DNA of 64,000 nt from Holacanthus passer (lineage: Eukaryota > Chordata > Actinopteri > Pomacanthidae). The position numbers and the translations under genes were made by a program. Below the pieces are notes generated by a model. It was given only the letters and a program-made list of their open reading frames with translations, was not told where the DNA came from and ran no database searches. The stretch lies in contig JAFREQ010000078.1 of assembly GCA_025331565.1 (NCBI GenBank), positions 1,302,001 through 1,366,000 on the forward strand. The letters are read 5' to 3'. Shown in pieces: positions 1-12,101 of this stretch. The number at the start of each line of letters is the position of its first letter. The first letter of the stretch is position 1.

Positions 1-57
1 CTTATTCAAAACACTGAGTTCATGTAACGGAGTAAATGTAACTCGTTACTACTCACC

Positions 58-700
58 TGTGGTTATCTGTGATAATCTTGGTCGGTTTTTCCCGATTCAA
101 TGAGTTGATATTAAAAAATAAAATATCATTCTTATGCGAAAAGAAAATGTCAGACTTTCTGGGTGGACTGTCATTATTTTGCAGCCTAACCTTCACTCAC
201 CCAGTCCGACAGCTGAAGCTAGCTGCTGGGTGGAGGCCACACAGCCGTGTAGACACACCACCGGTGACCGACGAGACGAGAAAGTGAAGCCGGTGTCCAT
301 CCCGGTTTAACGACCTGCGACTGTCCGCAGCAACAGAACAAAATAACGGGACAAAAATTAAACCGGTCTGGACTTTCAACTTCCGATCGGTTACTCTGGC
401 ATCATTTGAGTTTGACTCAACTGGGACGGCAGCGAAGGGAGGCGGATAACTGATCACATCGATCGATGTTAAAACTGGAGTTTTTGCCGTTATTGGGCGA
501 AAATGTCATAATAACCTTCCAGTATATTTTAATCAAGTTGCTTGAGAGACGTCTAGACTTGTGCACCTGCTCTTTATTGTTTTCAGGCTTGAAAAAGCTA
601 ACCTGACTTTAGCCAATCACAGGTCATTTCAGAGAGAGGGGCGTTCCTATTGGCTGATCTACAAACGCAGACGCTTCAGTGGTGAAAGTCTGACTCTTGG
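58..700 (-). promoter_or_regulatory. Candidate promoter and non-coding first exon of a gene leaving the left edge
   Basis: The stretch from about 190 to 460 is richer in G+C and CpG than its surroundings. On the minus strand it ends at a near-perfect splice donor, CCACAG|GTGAGT, with the exon side ending at about 58. Upstream on the same strand are two CCAAT boxes, CCAAT at 613-617 and its inverse ATTGG at 649-653. This looks like a promoter plus first exon read leftwards out of the window. An 86-codon open frame at 197-457 (minus) has no recognisable similarity, so the exon may be untranslated. This is inferred from composition and motifs only. Confidence 0.33.
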
Positions 701-2000
701 CAATAGTCTACAGAAAACTCTACAACTTGAGATACATTAACCATTATCTACAACAGTCTATATTACAAAACACATATGTTAATACAGTCTGTGTTGTAAA
801 CGCGGATCTGTATGGAATGACAAAAGGTTCAAAATTGTTTCTGTACATGATGAGAGACACAATGACAAAAAAGTGGGTATTAACCATATTAACTAATGAA
901 ATGCCAAAAGCTAAACTCCAAGTTCATATAAATAAAACAAATAAAACAATCTAGTAAATCTAGGATGAACAGCAGAATTTCTCAAGAAACTTATCGCAAC
1001 TCACATTTGCAAACTTTCAAGTTCAAGTTCACTTCAAGTTGAGTCATTACATCTATTACACAATATATGTGAAATTAGATAAAAAAATTTGCAGGACAAG
1101 GGCACAAAAATTAGACCTAGCATAACAGCATCGAGGAAAAGGAAGGGGCAGGAGCTGTTGGTCATTCTGGTGGTGTTGGACTTAATACAGTACCACATTA
1201 CCTCCCGCCAGACAGTAAGGCATAAAACAGTTTCTTTTTTTAACTTGAAAAAATCTATTAAAAAACATGATCATCGCTAGATACATTCAGTTATAGAGAC
1301 CTCTTTTTACATGAGACAATGAGAACAGAGACTAGGATCCAATCCAAGACGACAGATTAATCACTCATTTGGGTGTATGTGTTTGTTTTTTTTCATCACA
1401 CAGCGAGCAAATATTATAAACCTTTCAATGATTTTATGATGGATTCCTTGATTAACCCAAATTCATTACAGATAAAGTAACCAGGCACGCTTGCAGTCAG
1501 GTGATGCTTAATTTGTCGCTCCACTGGGCGTTTTTGACCTTTTAAATGTTTTATTGTGATAAATGAAAAACACTACCCAAAATCATTGTATTGTACTCTG
1601 AGACTTCTCACGTCTGTCAACCTACAACCCCTGATGCGACATTATTTATGAGAACTCATGCAGAGTTGGTTTTACTCATGAAGAAGTCTTCCTTGTTACT
1701 CACTAAACCAGTGGTAGGTGCAGATCGGCCATGAGGGCTTTGCTGTATCGACCAACTGTCTGTCACTTCCTCTTCTGTCTCCATGTACGCAAAACCTATG
1801 GTAGAACATTAACCGCTGTCTTCCCCGGTGTGTACGTGTGTACACATGGGTATGTAATCCTGCCTAAATGGCTGTGTGTGTGTGTGTTTGCATGCAGTCA
1901 CAAGTGTGTGTGTGTATGTGCGTGTGTGATCCTGCCAAATTACAACTAGCTGCTGTAAAAGTGAAGCAGTGGGATCACCAAGAGAGATAGACAGGGTGGG
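700..2000. other. Intergenic region with GT-rich microsatellites
   Basis: No gene is recognisable here. The DNA is AT-rich, with short open frames that lack splice support. Imperfect GT tracts lie at about 1873-1889 and 1904-1928. The right end is the upstream region of tm4sf4. Confidence 0.6.
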
Positions 2001-2008
2001 GTTGGGGG

Positions 2009-2015
2009 TATAAAG
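2009..2015 (+). promoter_or_regulatory. TATA box of tm4sf4
   Basis: TATAAAG preceded by a G-rich stretch, about 405 bases before the tm4sf4 ATG. Transcription would start near 2038-2042, giving a 5' leader of about 370 nt. A canonical TATA box fits a tissue-restricted gene. Confidence 0.6.
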
Positions 2016-2413
2016 GCTCAACAAGAGCATCAGCCATCCTGAAAAATAGGACAGGCGAGGCAGACAGGGTCATTCGGAAGATTCAGTCAAGTGGACAGAG
2101 CTTTTTGAAGAAACAACCAAGCTTTATAGGTGTAAGGGGAAATTTTTAGGAGGTGCTGGGAAGCTGCCGTTGGAGATAAATAAAGCCAAGTGATATTATT
2201 CTCCAACGTCTCAAATTCTAAAATCCGACCAACGTGGAGTGGACAAAGACCGAACCAGATTTAAGTCTAAACTTCACTTAAAGAACTAAGACATCCTCAT
2301 TTTGTCAGTTTGATAGTTCAATTGAAAGATCAACTTAAGTGGATTTTTAAAGGCCACAAGATACTTTTAAAAACCCAAGCAGTTAGTAGAGGAGGTTCAT
2401 CATCAGTGTCAGA

Positions 2414-4597
2414 ATGTGTTCAGGCAGCTTTGCTAAGTGTCTGGGGATCAGTCTGATACCTCTGTCGATCATATGTGTGCTTTGTAACATCCTGCTCTTC
2501 TTCCCCGGAGGAAAATCTGTGGAGAACGAAAACATCACAGAGGAAGTCTGGTATTTCGGAGGCATTCTGGGATCTGGAGTGCTGGTGAGTTTGTTAAAAT
2601 TACAACACTGACAAAAATAGCTGGCATGATCCACAATGCAACTATTTGATCACATTTATCACAGAGTAGAAAATGCACACTGCAGGATATCTATTGTTTT
2701 TGTCATCACTGAAGACATCGTTTCTGGATTCTTCTGATGTTTTTTATAGTTCTTTAAATTTTCTATGTTGCCACCATAGCACACATGAAAGGCATTTCGT
2801 TATCACAACGAGTGTCTGTGTAGAGTCATGAACACAGTAAATTATGAAAAACTATAAAAATGTATTAATGCTGCAACTCATGATGCTGTCTGCTGTTTAT
2901 TTAAACAGCTAAGAAAATAATATTGCATATTCAAAGGTGATGTCTTCAGATTGTTTTTTTAGTCTGATGAACAGTCCATAACATAAAGTTCAGTTAACTA
3001 TCACAAAAAAGCAAATTAAAGAAGCTGGAATTGAGTGTTTAGCATTAAAATTATTAACTGATCAATTAACTTATTATTAACTAATTTTCTCCAGCTTTAA
3101 AATGTATCCATACAGTCGTGCATCACCTGAAAGAGTTAATGATCTCATTACATCTTGTACAGTCAAGCTGGTTCACTTCAGAAATACTGAAATTACAACA
3201 GGAAATTATCATAGAAATGCTTCTTAAAAAAATCTATGAATCAGCCGCTAGAATTATAGATGTGATTTTAGCATCTTTCAAATTATTCTGATGGCATATT
3301 TGTAGAACAATTTGTCAATCCTGCTGAAGATTGGTGCAGCGTTAACAAATACACATTTAGGAACTAGTTAAATAATATTGTATATCTTATGGTGTTTCCT
3401 CCAGCAAACAGTAGAGGAACAAATAATTGTTAATCATCTGCTCAACTGTTTCATACCTGTGTGTTTGCCTGTGTGTGTGAACTTGGGGTGTGTTTGGGCG
3501 ACAGATGATCTTCCCAATTCTGGTCTTCCTGGGTCTGAAGAACAATGACTGCTGCGGTTGCTGTGGCAATGAAAGTTGTGGGCGCAGATTCGCGGTGAGG
3601 AGATGTTTCACTGTCTTACTTCTTTCTATAATAAAATGATTCTTCACAGCTGCAGCTTTCAAAAGTCAGAGGACAGAGAGATTAGAATGGGCCCCAAAAT
3701 AATTCTGCAGAAACATAATCGTAATGTTGAGCACATACATATTTACATGTCACAGTATTCCAGGGTAGACTAACATTATACATTTAGACAAGTTTGCCTT
3801 ATGACTTAACACTTGTACAATATCAGGATCATACATTTTATTTTGTATGCCTGCTTTACAGTAATATGTCAAAATGTCTTCAGTGAAAACGACATAATAA
3901 ACCTACCCCAAACTAAACTAACCCAAACTTTGCAAGTAGAACAACTGGCAATTTATCCAAATGTGTTGCTTAAACAACTTTAATTGGAGTGAAAGGACTT
4001 CCATGTTTGAGAATATTATTTTTAATATTTGCCACCTAGAACATAATGTCAATTGCATTTGCATATAATAAATAAATAAAAATAACAATTGTTCAATGTG
4101 AATAAAGAAATTACAAACAAAAAAATCTGATTTAAAAAATAAAATCTGGGTGGAGATGGGGAAATGTAATATCATTTGCAGCACAAATACTCACAAATAC
4201 GGCATAAAGTTCATGAATATCCTAACAAATATAAATTAAAAAAAGAAACGAGAGAGCACATTAAGGCTTTCAGGGGGTTGCTGTGTTTTTATTTCCACTC
4301 CACCGGTGGATTTATTTCTGTCCGTCACCTGTTAACTGAAGAGTAAAACAAACTGTGTACACTATGTACACACCCTCCATGATTTACACAGCAATAAATG
4401 CCAAAAACACACACACGCATTTGCACACAAATTGATAAGATTTCGATCGCAATTCCTCTGATGGGAGTTTCACATGACTTTATCACACAGAGCGAGTATT
4501 GTTCTGGTCCAGACACACATATTGATCGATACTTCAGGAATGTGTAGGTGTGTGTGTGTGGGGTCCAGCAAAACAAAAGTCTGTCAGATTACTGCTT

Positions 4598-4657
<60 letters not shown>

Positions 4658-4908
4658 GCACACACGTATTTACTAATGTCACTTTTGGGAAAATTTCATG
4701 GACCTACTTTAATTTCCTGGAGACTTACCCTCACCCTAACTCTAACGACTGCTTGTCAAACCCTAACACTTACCCAAATCGTAACCACTCACCCAAACAT
4801 CAGCATTTTCAAACTCTACCAGGGACAAAAGCTGGGTCCCCGATTGCATCAGCTGCCCCCAGTTAACACATCTTGATTTTTGTGTGTCTCCCCAAAAGGT
4901 AGCATTAG

Positions 4909-4953
<45 letters not shown>

Positions 4954-6203
4954 CCCTCAGCCTGTTCTCTGCACACCGAGAGAAGTTCATTGTTGTCTCA
5001 GAAGTTCAAGGCGAGATTGTTAGGTATTGATTCCCAATATGAGTAACAGTTCTCTCTCTCTCTCTCTCTCTGTAGATGCTGAGTTCCATGCTGTTTGCAG
5101 CTGTGGGTCTTTTGGGGGCTGGTTACTCAGTTATAGTTTCTGCTGTGGCCATAAACCATGGACCTGAGTGTGTGGTGAACACTAATGGCACAGAAGATAT
5201 GTGGAACACTCCCTTCTCTGATGGGTGAGACACACAGTATCCAATGGATACTGGAAGTCCACACCATTGAGTATTAAAACTAGGCTTCTTATTTTAAATG
5301 ACCTGCATGATCACCAATTCATGTAAGATGTAAGGGACATGTAGTTTCGTGCAGTGAAAAATGTTGACATTTTGGGGAAATTACTATTTTTTTACTGGTG
5401 CTACTTTTGCTGCAGCTCTCTCACATAAAAGAACTGGTACGGTAGCTTGTAACACCAGATTGTTAAAGTGTCTACAAACAAAAACTTGCCTCTTTTTCAC
5501 CCTCTGATTCCAGTGACTACCTGTCCAACAAAACTGCCTGGTCGCTTTGTCTGAGGCCTGACGGCGTTGTGTCCTGGCATCTCTCTCTGTTCTCTGTGCT
5601 GCTGGTCATGGGTTTAATCCAGATGGCGCTGTGTGCTGTGCAGGTGGTGAATGGCCTGCTGGGAGCTCTGTGTGGGGACTGCTGTGGAGGGGTCTGTATA
5701 GTATATTTATGAAAAGAAAAAAAAAAAAAAAAAAAAACAGGATGAATTTGAAGAGAAATCTGGATTTACCCACATTTCTGATATAACATTATTTACATTG
5801 TCATACTTAGGAATTATTTATTTAGTACTAAACTCACAGACACAAAAGAAACATGGGTAAGAAAAATATATGACTGTGAGGTAACTATAATAATATTTAT
5901 CTTCAGGCTTTTTTTGCAAGAAATAAAGATGGATCTCAATCATACTTTTACACTGTTAAATAAAGGAAAAGAAGAGGAAGCCTATGATCAAGCAAGAAAG
6001 AAATATAAGGAAATATTGACATGAAAGATAAAACACTATGTAAGCCTGCTGATGTGTGAGAATCTGACTCAGATTCTTTCTAATAATCAAAATTGAATGA
6101 ATATACTGTACATTACTCATTCAATTCTTGATTTTATACTTTTAGAGTAAAACACATTTAAATGTTGATATTGTTTGTCTTTCAGAGCAATGGGTCCGTC
6201 TGA
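2414..6203 (+). CDS. tm4sf4: Transmembrane 4 L6 family member 4 (five coding exons)
   Basis: CDS = join(2414-2584, 3505-3594, 5076-5224, 5514-5691, 6186-6203), 201 aa, with all introns GT-AG and phases consistent. L6 proteins are four-pass plasma-membrane proteins, distantly tetraspanin-like, involved in cell proliferation and adhesion. Visible features are the Met-Cys-x-Gly start, TM1 containing LLFFPGGK, TM2 containing FGGILGSGVL across the exon 1/2 junction, the cytoplasmic Cys cluster NNDCCGCCGNE in exon 2, TM3 in exon 3, a large extracellular loop with NGT and NKT glycosylation sites, and TM4 running into VVNGLLG. The C-terminus (CCGG then SNGSV) resembles TM4SF4 rather than TM4SF1 or TM4SF5. 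The length matches the family (about 200 aa). The last coding exon adds only five residues and the stop. Intron 2 carries CA repeats and a MITE-like insert. Confidence 0.93.
4599..4663. repeat. (CA)n microsatellite, left flank of MITE-like insert
   Basis: An almost pure CA run in tm4sf4 intron 2, interrupted once by TGG near its right end. Confidence 0.95.
4672..4909. mobile_element. Short MITE-like element with imperfect terminal inverted repeats
   Basis: This 238-bp unit starts with ACTAATGTCACTTTTGGG and ends with the near-inverse of that sequence (4890-4909). It sits between two CA microsatellites. It encodes nothing. Its middle holds several CCCTAAC-like words that resemble telomere repeat but are not in tandem. 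The inverted ends suggest a non-autonomous DNA transposon. The superfamily cannot be named because the target duplication is hidden in the CA repeat. Confidence 0.5.
4911..4951. repeat. (CA)n microsatellite, right flank of MITE-like insert
   Basis: A pure CA run of about 20 units directly after the inverted-repeat end at 4909. Confidence 0.95.
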
Positions 6204-6950
6204 GCACTTCCTGCATCTGTTTCCTGCACTTCTGCTGAGGATGACGGTCGTCTCTTGCTTTATGCTATGGCTTTAAGTTTTTGCATAAGAGCTCATTGAT
6301 TACATCATGTGTGCTATGTAACAATGCTGGTGAAATGACAGAGCTCTAATTTAAAGGGTTTCCCATTTACTCTCTACCAGTAAACACTAATGACTCCCTC
6401 TTCTTATTATTAACTCTGTGGCCATTTCTTGGCTCTAATTTCCAACTTTAACCACTGTAGTTAATGATTTTCCTGTGCTACAGGCCTATATAAGTAAATG
6501 TCCTATTTTTGATATATGTATGAAAAGCAGATGGGATCATGAGACAGGATAGGACCATGTTATTGCTTTAAATATTGTTTTTGTTCTTATCCAGTCAAAC
6601 TTAAACAAAGGCAGATATTGAGTTTCTCTCTTCAGGTAAGATATTTCTGTTGTATGACTGCCCCCTGCTGGACATTCTGGTGTTGTAAGCATGAGTCTGT
6701 TGGGGGTTAAAAGGTCATAAGAGATGACCTACACATATCTGCGCCATCAAAAAAAATCTTACATCTTGTCAATTGCAGTAACAATGTTGTAATGTCGTGC
6801 TGTTTTTTTTGCCACTTTACTCACTGTACATATGGATGAAACTGTCACTGGACTTTTTTTCACTTCTCTTTTATCCACACTTACATATGTAGGCCTTCTC
6901 ATGATGCACTGATTTGTCTGAGGTGTTATTAAAGTATATCTTTCTCTAAG
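6204..6950 (+). other. 3' untranslated region of tm4sf4
   Basis: Follows the TGA at 6201-6203. The best poly(A) signal is ATTAAA at 6928-6933, giving a 3'UTR of about 750 nt. A CTCF-core-like word, TGCCCCCTGCTGG, lies at about 6659-6671. Confidence 0.55.
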
Positions 6951-9250
6951 TCTGACAATGACTGGTCTCCTATGTGGTTTAGCGCTTCACTAAAGAATCA
7001 GTTATCTTTACTAATCAGTTGCCAGCAGCAATTACAGCACTGTCAGGTCATGGACACTAAAAATCGCTGGGTTAAAAATTGACCTACACTGGGTCAATAC
7101 AGAACTGACGCAATACTGAGTTAACTTTACACAGTACCGATGGGGTGTTTAGGCCCAGTGGCAGTGTTAATTTAATCCAGTACTCACAATCTACTACAAA
7201 TTAAAGTCCTGCATTCAAAACTTTACTTGAATAAAAGCGTGTAAGTATCACCAGCAATATTTTCAAAAAATACTCTTTATGCAAACAATAATATAGTATA
7301 ATACAGTAATAATAATAATTTACCCTCTAACTTTTTAACTCGTGTCTGATTCATCAGTGTTGCTAAAGCTGAGATGGCTGAAAGAACATCTTTGGGCAGC
7401 TGGCAGTTTTCTTGATATAAACAGTTTCAATTAAGAACAAATCACAGTGATTTTCTGGCTTGCACCATCCACATAAATGATGTGTGCATGCAGAATGGCA
7501 CTGTCCAAACAGAGCTGTGTATTTGTGTGTTTGTCAGTGTATAACAGACAGCACTTTGCTTAGGATAGTAAAATGCCCCCCCATTACAAAACTGCATCTT
7601 TGTTGTTTGGATGTCTGAAACAGGAGGAGAAAACTGCTGTTATTTTTCCCTCACTGAGAAGAGACAGAGAGTGGAGACAGAAGGTGACCAGACAAAACCT
7701 GTAATTTCAAGTGAAGGACAACAAACAGGAGAGAATTGTTTTCTGACGCTGACAGTTTTGAGTTAAGACCAAATTAAAACTAACTTTCCGGGAACTTTCC
7801 ACAGGACTGACTGACCTGGTAGCTTTACATGTTGTCTGTCTCAGTGAATGACCTCACCTGTCCAGTGTTTGCCATGACATCCTTAAACACCCTGTAATCT
7901 TGTCATGTAGCCACAGCTTGTGTAAAGTCTGTCTGCAGGCATGGTAGAGAAAGAAAGCACAGTGTCCAGTCTGTAGGAGCACGGATTCGAGCTGCAAACG
8001 ACCTTGTGACCTGGCATTAAAGAACCTCTGCCGGTCCATCGTACTGGAGACAGAGCAGAAAGTTTGAGCAGGGTGGCAGGATCTCTGCTGCCTGATGTCT
8101 GGATCATCAGGGGCCAGTGAGCCTTGTCTGTCGTGATACAAACGGACACATAAAAAACATATTCAGACCCATCAATGAAGCTGCGTAAGGAGTCATAAAT
8201 GAAAAGATTTAGGCTTTAAAAAGTTAACTAAGACAGAGAGAAGTTCAGAATTTAATTTATTTTATATTATTAGAATACAATTAGTCTTTAGATTTATTTG
8301 GTGATTTTTACTTTCTATTTAGGCAGCAAAACTGTATCAATCTATTTAGACTGCTATGTGCAGGGTTTTTCTGACTTGCCTTTTAATAATATCTGCCGGA
8401 AATATCTGCATATTTTTGCATTTTTAAATAGCTATAGATAACGTGTTGATAAGTGTAAATGTATAGGATATTTAAAGTCACATTTCTTTACATTAAGTCA
8501 CTGACTTGTATTTGGTGCATTTGGTGACTTGTAATGGTGTAAAGATTAGTCTTAAGAAAACACCTCTACATATACATTATACACTTTATAAAACCCACTT
8601 CACTGTAAAGGCAGCAAAAAATACTTTGTCATGTGTCTTGTCATTCAAGACATACTTAAAGTCTATATATTAAATAATGTCTTCACGATTTCTCTCCATC
8701 ATTCAGAGTCAGAGTTGGCAGGAAAAAGTAGCTGAATTGTGGTCTGCCTATTCAATTCTTCACCTCATTCCTCATCTTCCTCCTTAGGATGTTTCTGCCT
8801 TAAGAATTGCCTTTAATGATCTCACTCAGTCATCTACTGTAACTGTACATACTTTGTACTTTCTAATTGTGTGTTTGACAAGCTCTGTATTACCTTGATG
8901 ACGTCTTGATCTGCTGTAGATCTGTGAAATCATGAGAAACCCCACAGTGTCACAGCATCATGCATGTGTCACTTGTACTTTCAGTCTGTATTACCTTCAA
9001 GCTGAGCTGAACTGAAGACTGATCATCATCAAAGTGTATCTGCTTTGTCTTGTGTTTAAAAATATGCAAAAACATGTTTTTCTTTCTCTCCAGGCAGGTC
9101 AGGATGGTAGAAATACACATGCCACACAAACATTGAGTAATGAGAGGATATATTTTTTAAAGTATTAATATTTATTAAGCGGCTTGCTGCTATTTAGATT
9201 CACTGTCTTCTAGTGGAACTATAGTTCGAGGACGCCTCTTGGCGACACGG
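6950..9250. other. Intergenic region with degraded repeats
   Basis: No gene is recognised. At 7065-7140 there is a short relic with GGGTTAA and GGGTCAA words. At about 7155-7330 there is a degraded copy of the TACTT-rich element seen better at 19120-19552. Two overlapping minus-strand open frames at 7854-8149 match nothing I know and lack splice context. The remainder is unremarkable AT-rich DNA. Confidence 0.5.
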
Positions 9251-9348
9251 AAGAAATACACCGCGTACCCACGTGTTTCCGCCGCCTACTGGATGACCTC
9301 GGAGATAAATATCAGTCTGAAGTATGAGATATTCAACCTGAAACAGAG
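9250..9348 (+). other. Likely 5' non-coding exon of tmem69
   Basis: A CpG-containing stretch ends at a donor, CAGAG|GTAATT (GT at 9349). The next acceptor on this strand that fits a gene is CAG at 10161-10163, immediately before the tmem69 ATG. This is therefore probably the untranslated first exon. The transcription start was not determined. Confidence 0.5.
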
Positions 9349-10019
9349 GTAATTTTAATGTCTGTGTTTCGGGAACGTGACTTAATATTGTATCCTAATG
9401 CTAAGACTGTCTTCAACTGTGTAAATTCAGCCGTTAACTCAGTAACAGTGTTGTTGTTTCACTAGCTAACGTTAGCCCGTCTCTGCAGTAAAACATTCAG
9501 TAAATACATTTAGATCCTTCACATTATTTATTACCCTCATTATTTATATCTGAGCTCTACACTTGTATGTAGCTGATGCAGACACTTTCAGGTGTTAATG
9601 TAGGTCAGAGAGGAATCTACAGTGATGAGGATGATCCCAGTTAAGACAGGTTTGACTGGTTTGGTTCAACATCCGCCCTGGGCCAGGGTGTAACCTGCCC
9701 ATCAGACCTGTGAGGAGCTGAATGAACCTCAGCAGGTTTTCTCTCTTGAGTTCAATCCAGTGCATCATGTTTGTTACTGATGCATCTTCATGTGGGTTAA
9801 GTTTTGTTTGTTTGGTAGGTTGGCAGAAAAATATGTGTCTACATATTTATAACTTGTCTGTTTATAGTTTTATCCTCGTTTCATTTTTGTAATTGAGTTA
9901 AAAACTATCAGCTAATTAATTCAGTGGTTCCAGTAAATATTTTCTGGTTTGCTTTGTCTTCTATGACACAAAACTGAATATGTGTGGGTTTTGAACTGAC
10001 AACATGTCATCTTGGGCTT

Positions 10020-10130
10020 TGGGATACTGTAATGAGCATTTTTCAGTATTTTCTGACTATTTATAGAACAAATAATTGATCAATAAAATAATCCGAAGAT
10101 TTATTCTATCAATAGTTGAAGCCCAAATCC
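10020..10130 (+). repeat. Fragment of a dispersed teleost repeat (TCGATTAAT-type family)
   Basis: Contains ATTGATCAATAAAATAATCCG and ends in TAGTTGAAGCCC. These words recur in longer copies at 28312-28645 and 41760-42120. Confidence 0.45.
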
Positions 10131-10163
10131 ATTTAACATTGTTTCTTTTTTCCTTTTCATCAG

Positions 10164-11110
10164 ATGTTCTCTGTTATTTTTAGAAGAAGCACCTTTGCAG
10201 CCCAGAAGGTAACAATCATTAACGATTTCCTTGCTCCAACAGCTCTTTTGCTCATATTTCTAATAATTTGTTATTCTGAAACTAAAATGCATTTTAGATT
10301 TTAACATGAATGTCTTTTTAGGTGTGGCATTGGGCAGGTCCTTCACACAGATGCTGGACATCAGCCCTGAGCGGAGCTTCTGATGGTGGATCCAGCTCCT
10401 TGCAGACCAGCTGGGCCTCAACAGCAAGGCTTCCGTTTTCAGAAAGGGACAACGGACAAGTCAAAGCTCCTGCTGACCTCACTTTCAGGAGGGTTGAGCT
10501 CTTCCAGAGGAGCCACACTCGTGCAGCTCCATTTTTAGTGAGGAAGCAACATTTCCACTCTTCAGCTATTAGCCTGAAGAAGCGACCAACGCCTGAGCCT
10601 CCTCCCAGAGAGCTGGATCTGCTGCGCTATGACATGAAGGACTTGTGGAAAAGTCCCAAACCTGCCCTGTACCTGGGGTTTGCAGGGCTGATCCCCTTTG
10701 TCACCCCCACTCTGTTCATGGCTGTGATGGAAACCTACTGTCCAGAGTTGGCCTTTGCTCAGTTAGCTTATGGTGCCTCCATCGTTTCCTTCCTTGGTGG
10801 AGCTCGCTGGGGATTTGCTCTTCCTGAGAGCAGCCCAGCTAAACCTGACTGGATAAATCTGGCCAACAGTGTTGTTCCCTCCCTGTTCGCCTGGGGCACC
10901 ATGCTGATGTGTGACTCAATTATTCCTGCAGTCATCATGGTTATCATGGGACTTGGAATCTCGCTGCATTACGATCTGTCACTGCTGCCCACTTACCCCA
11001 GCTGGTTCAAAGCCCTGCGGTTCGTCCTGACCATCGTGGCGTTTTTTTCTCTTTTTGGTACTCTCATAGTTAATGCAGTATACCCAGAAAAGAAGATATT
11101 CTTGGAATAA
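10164..11110 (+). CDS. tmem69: Transmembrane protein 69 (two coding exons)
   Basis: CDS = join(10164-10208, 10322-11110), 277 aa. The ATG lies directly after a CAG acceptor. Exon 1 encodes 15 residues and joins in phase 0 to GTG TGG. The first 90 or so residues are Ser/Arg-rich and poorly conserved in character, compatible with an organelle-targeting leader (inference). A DUF3429-type membrane domain follows. Hydrophobic segments start near LYLGFAGLIPF, LAYGASIVSFLGG, LANSVVPSLFAWG, AVIMVIMGLGISL and FVLTIVAFFSLFG, making five passes. TMEM69 is conserved in vertebrates and its molecular function is unknown. The identification rests on the family-typical LGFAGLIPF, GGARWGFA and NSVVPSL stretches. 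Poly(A) signal AATAAA lies at 11480-11485. It is convergent with slc25a24. Confidence 0.93.
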
Positions 11111-11479
11111 ATAGTGTATTTAAAACTACAAAGCCGCCATGTTTTGATTAAGGTGATTTGTATTCCAAGGTTTTTTCTTGATATTGGAATTTTGTTGTCC
11201 CTCTCCCGTCTTAATCACAGGCCTGTCTGGTCATGATCTGTATGGTTTTCTAGAAGTTGTGTATTTCATAGATCATGCCAAAAATTGGCCTTTGTAAAAA
11301 CAGAACCCAAAATAGAATTAAGATAAAACGTGCACTCCTTCCCTCATCAGGCCCTTAATTCAAAGCATCCATGTAGAAGTTTTATATGTATACAGTTTGT
11401 CAGTGATATTTTTTTTATATTGCCATTAGAAGTTACCAAAATCAGAAAATTCCAAATGCTCACATCAGGAACTGAACAA

Positions 11480-11485
11480 AATAAA
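11480..11485 (+). terminator. Poly(A) signal of tmem69
   Basis: AATAAA, about 370 nt after the stop. From here to 12095 no gene is seen, only AT-rich DNA between the two convergent 3' ends. Confidence 0.5.
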
Positions 11486-12095
11486 GTGAAAATATGGAAC
11501 AAGATCTTACTCAATGAATATCAAATAAATGCACCTTTCTCATTCAACATACTGTTAATTTAAATCCCAAAGTGATTCCTCAAATTTCCTCTATTTTGTC
11601 TGACCAACAAACCCAGAAGTCTTTAAATGTTTTTAACAAGCTGTAACCAGCCGTGATTATTCAGAAATCAAAGTCATTATCAAAAAGTAACTTTCAAGTT
11701 TTTCAGCAAGAACTAGACAGATGGAAAGCAATTTTCTTTCAGTCCCTTCTTTAGCGCAATGCTACAAATTAGCAGAGCCACTGTCACTGCGTCCTTTTAC
11801 GTGACCAGGATCAGACAGGTAACGTCACTAACGGGTATTAAACATCACTGGGGAAAAAGGTATTACATAAGATCTAAACTGGAGTAATCTGTACTTAAAG
11901 CCTCAGGGTCAAATGCACACGATCAAATGGCACAACACACAAGGCTGGAGTGACAACTTGTACACAGTTTAGAATACACCGTGGTTTACAGGACAAAACA
12001 TGACAAACATCAATTGTATTAATTCAAATACATTTCACCTATACTAAGCTCAAAATAAAAACACTCAAAACATCTCACTTATGTGTTCAAATGTT

Positions 12096-12101
12096 TTTAT
12101 T
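12096..12101 (-). terminator. Poly(A) signal of slc25a24
   Basis: AATAAA on the minus strand (TTTATT on plus), giving slc25a24 a 3'UTR of about 1 kb (12080-13115). Confidence 0.5.

Noticed and set aside
4727..4790. Interstitial telomere repeat (CCCTAA words)
   Set aside because: The words are scattered and diverged and belong to the interior of the MITE-like insert; there is no tandem TTAGGG array.
7854..8149. Two overlapping minus-strand open frames of 88 and 95 codons
   Set aside because: Two frames open over the same DNA, no recognisable motif, no promoter or splice context, and composition like the surrounding intergenic DNA.
10318..10518. 66-codon minus-strand frame at the start of tmem69 exon 2
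   Set aside because: It is the antisense of a coding exon, without features of its own.
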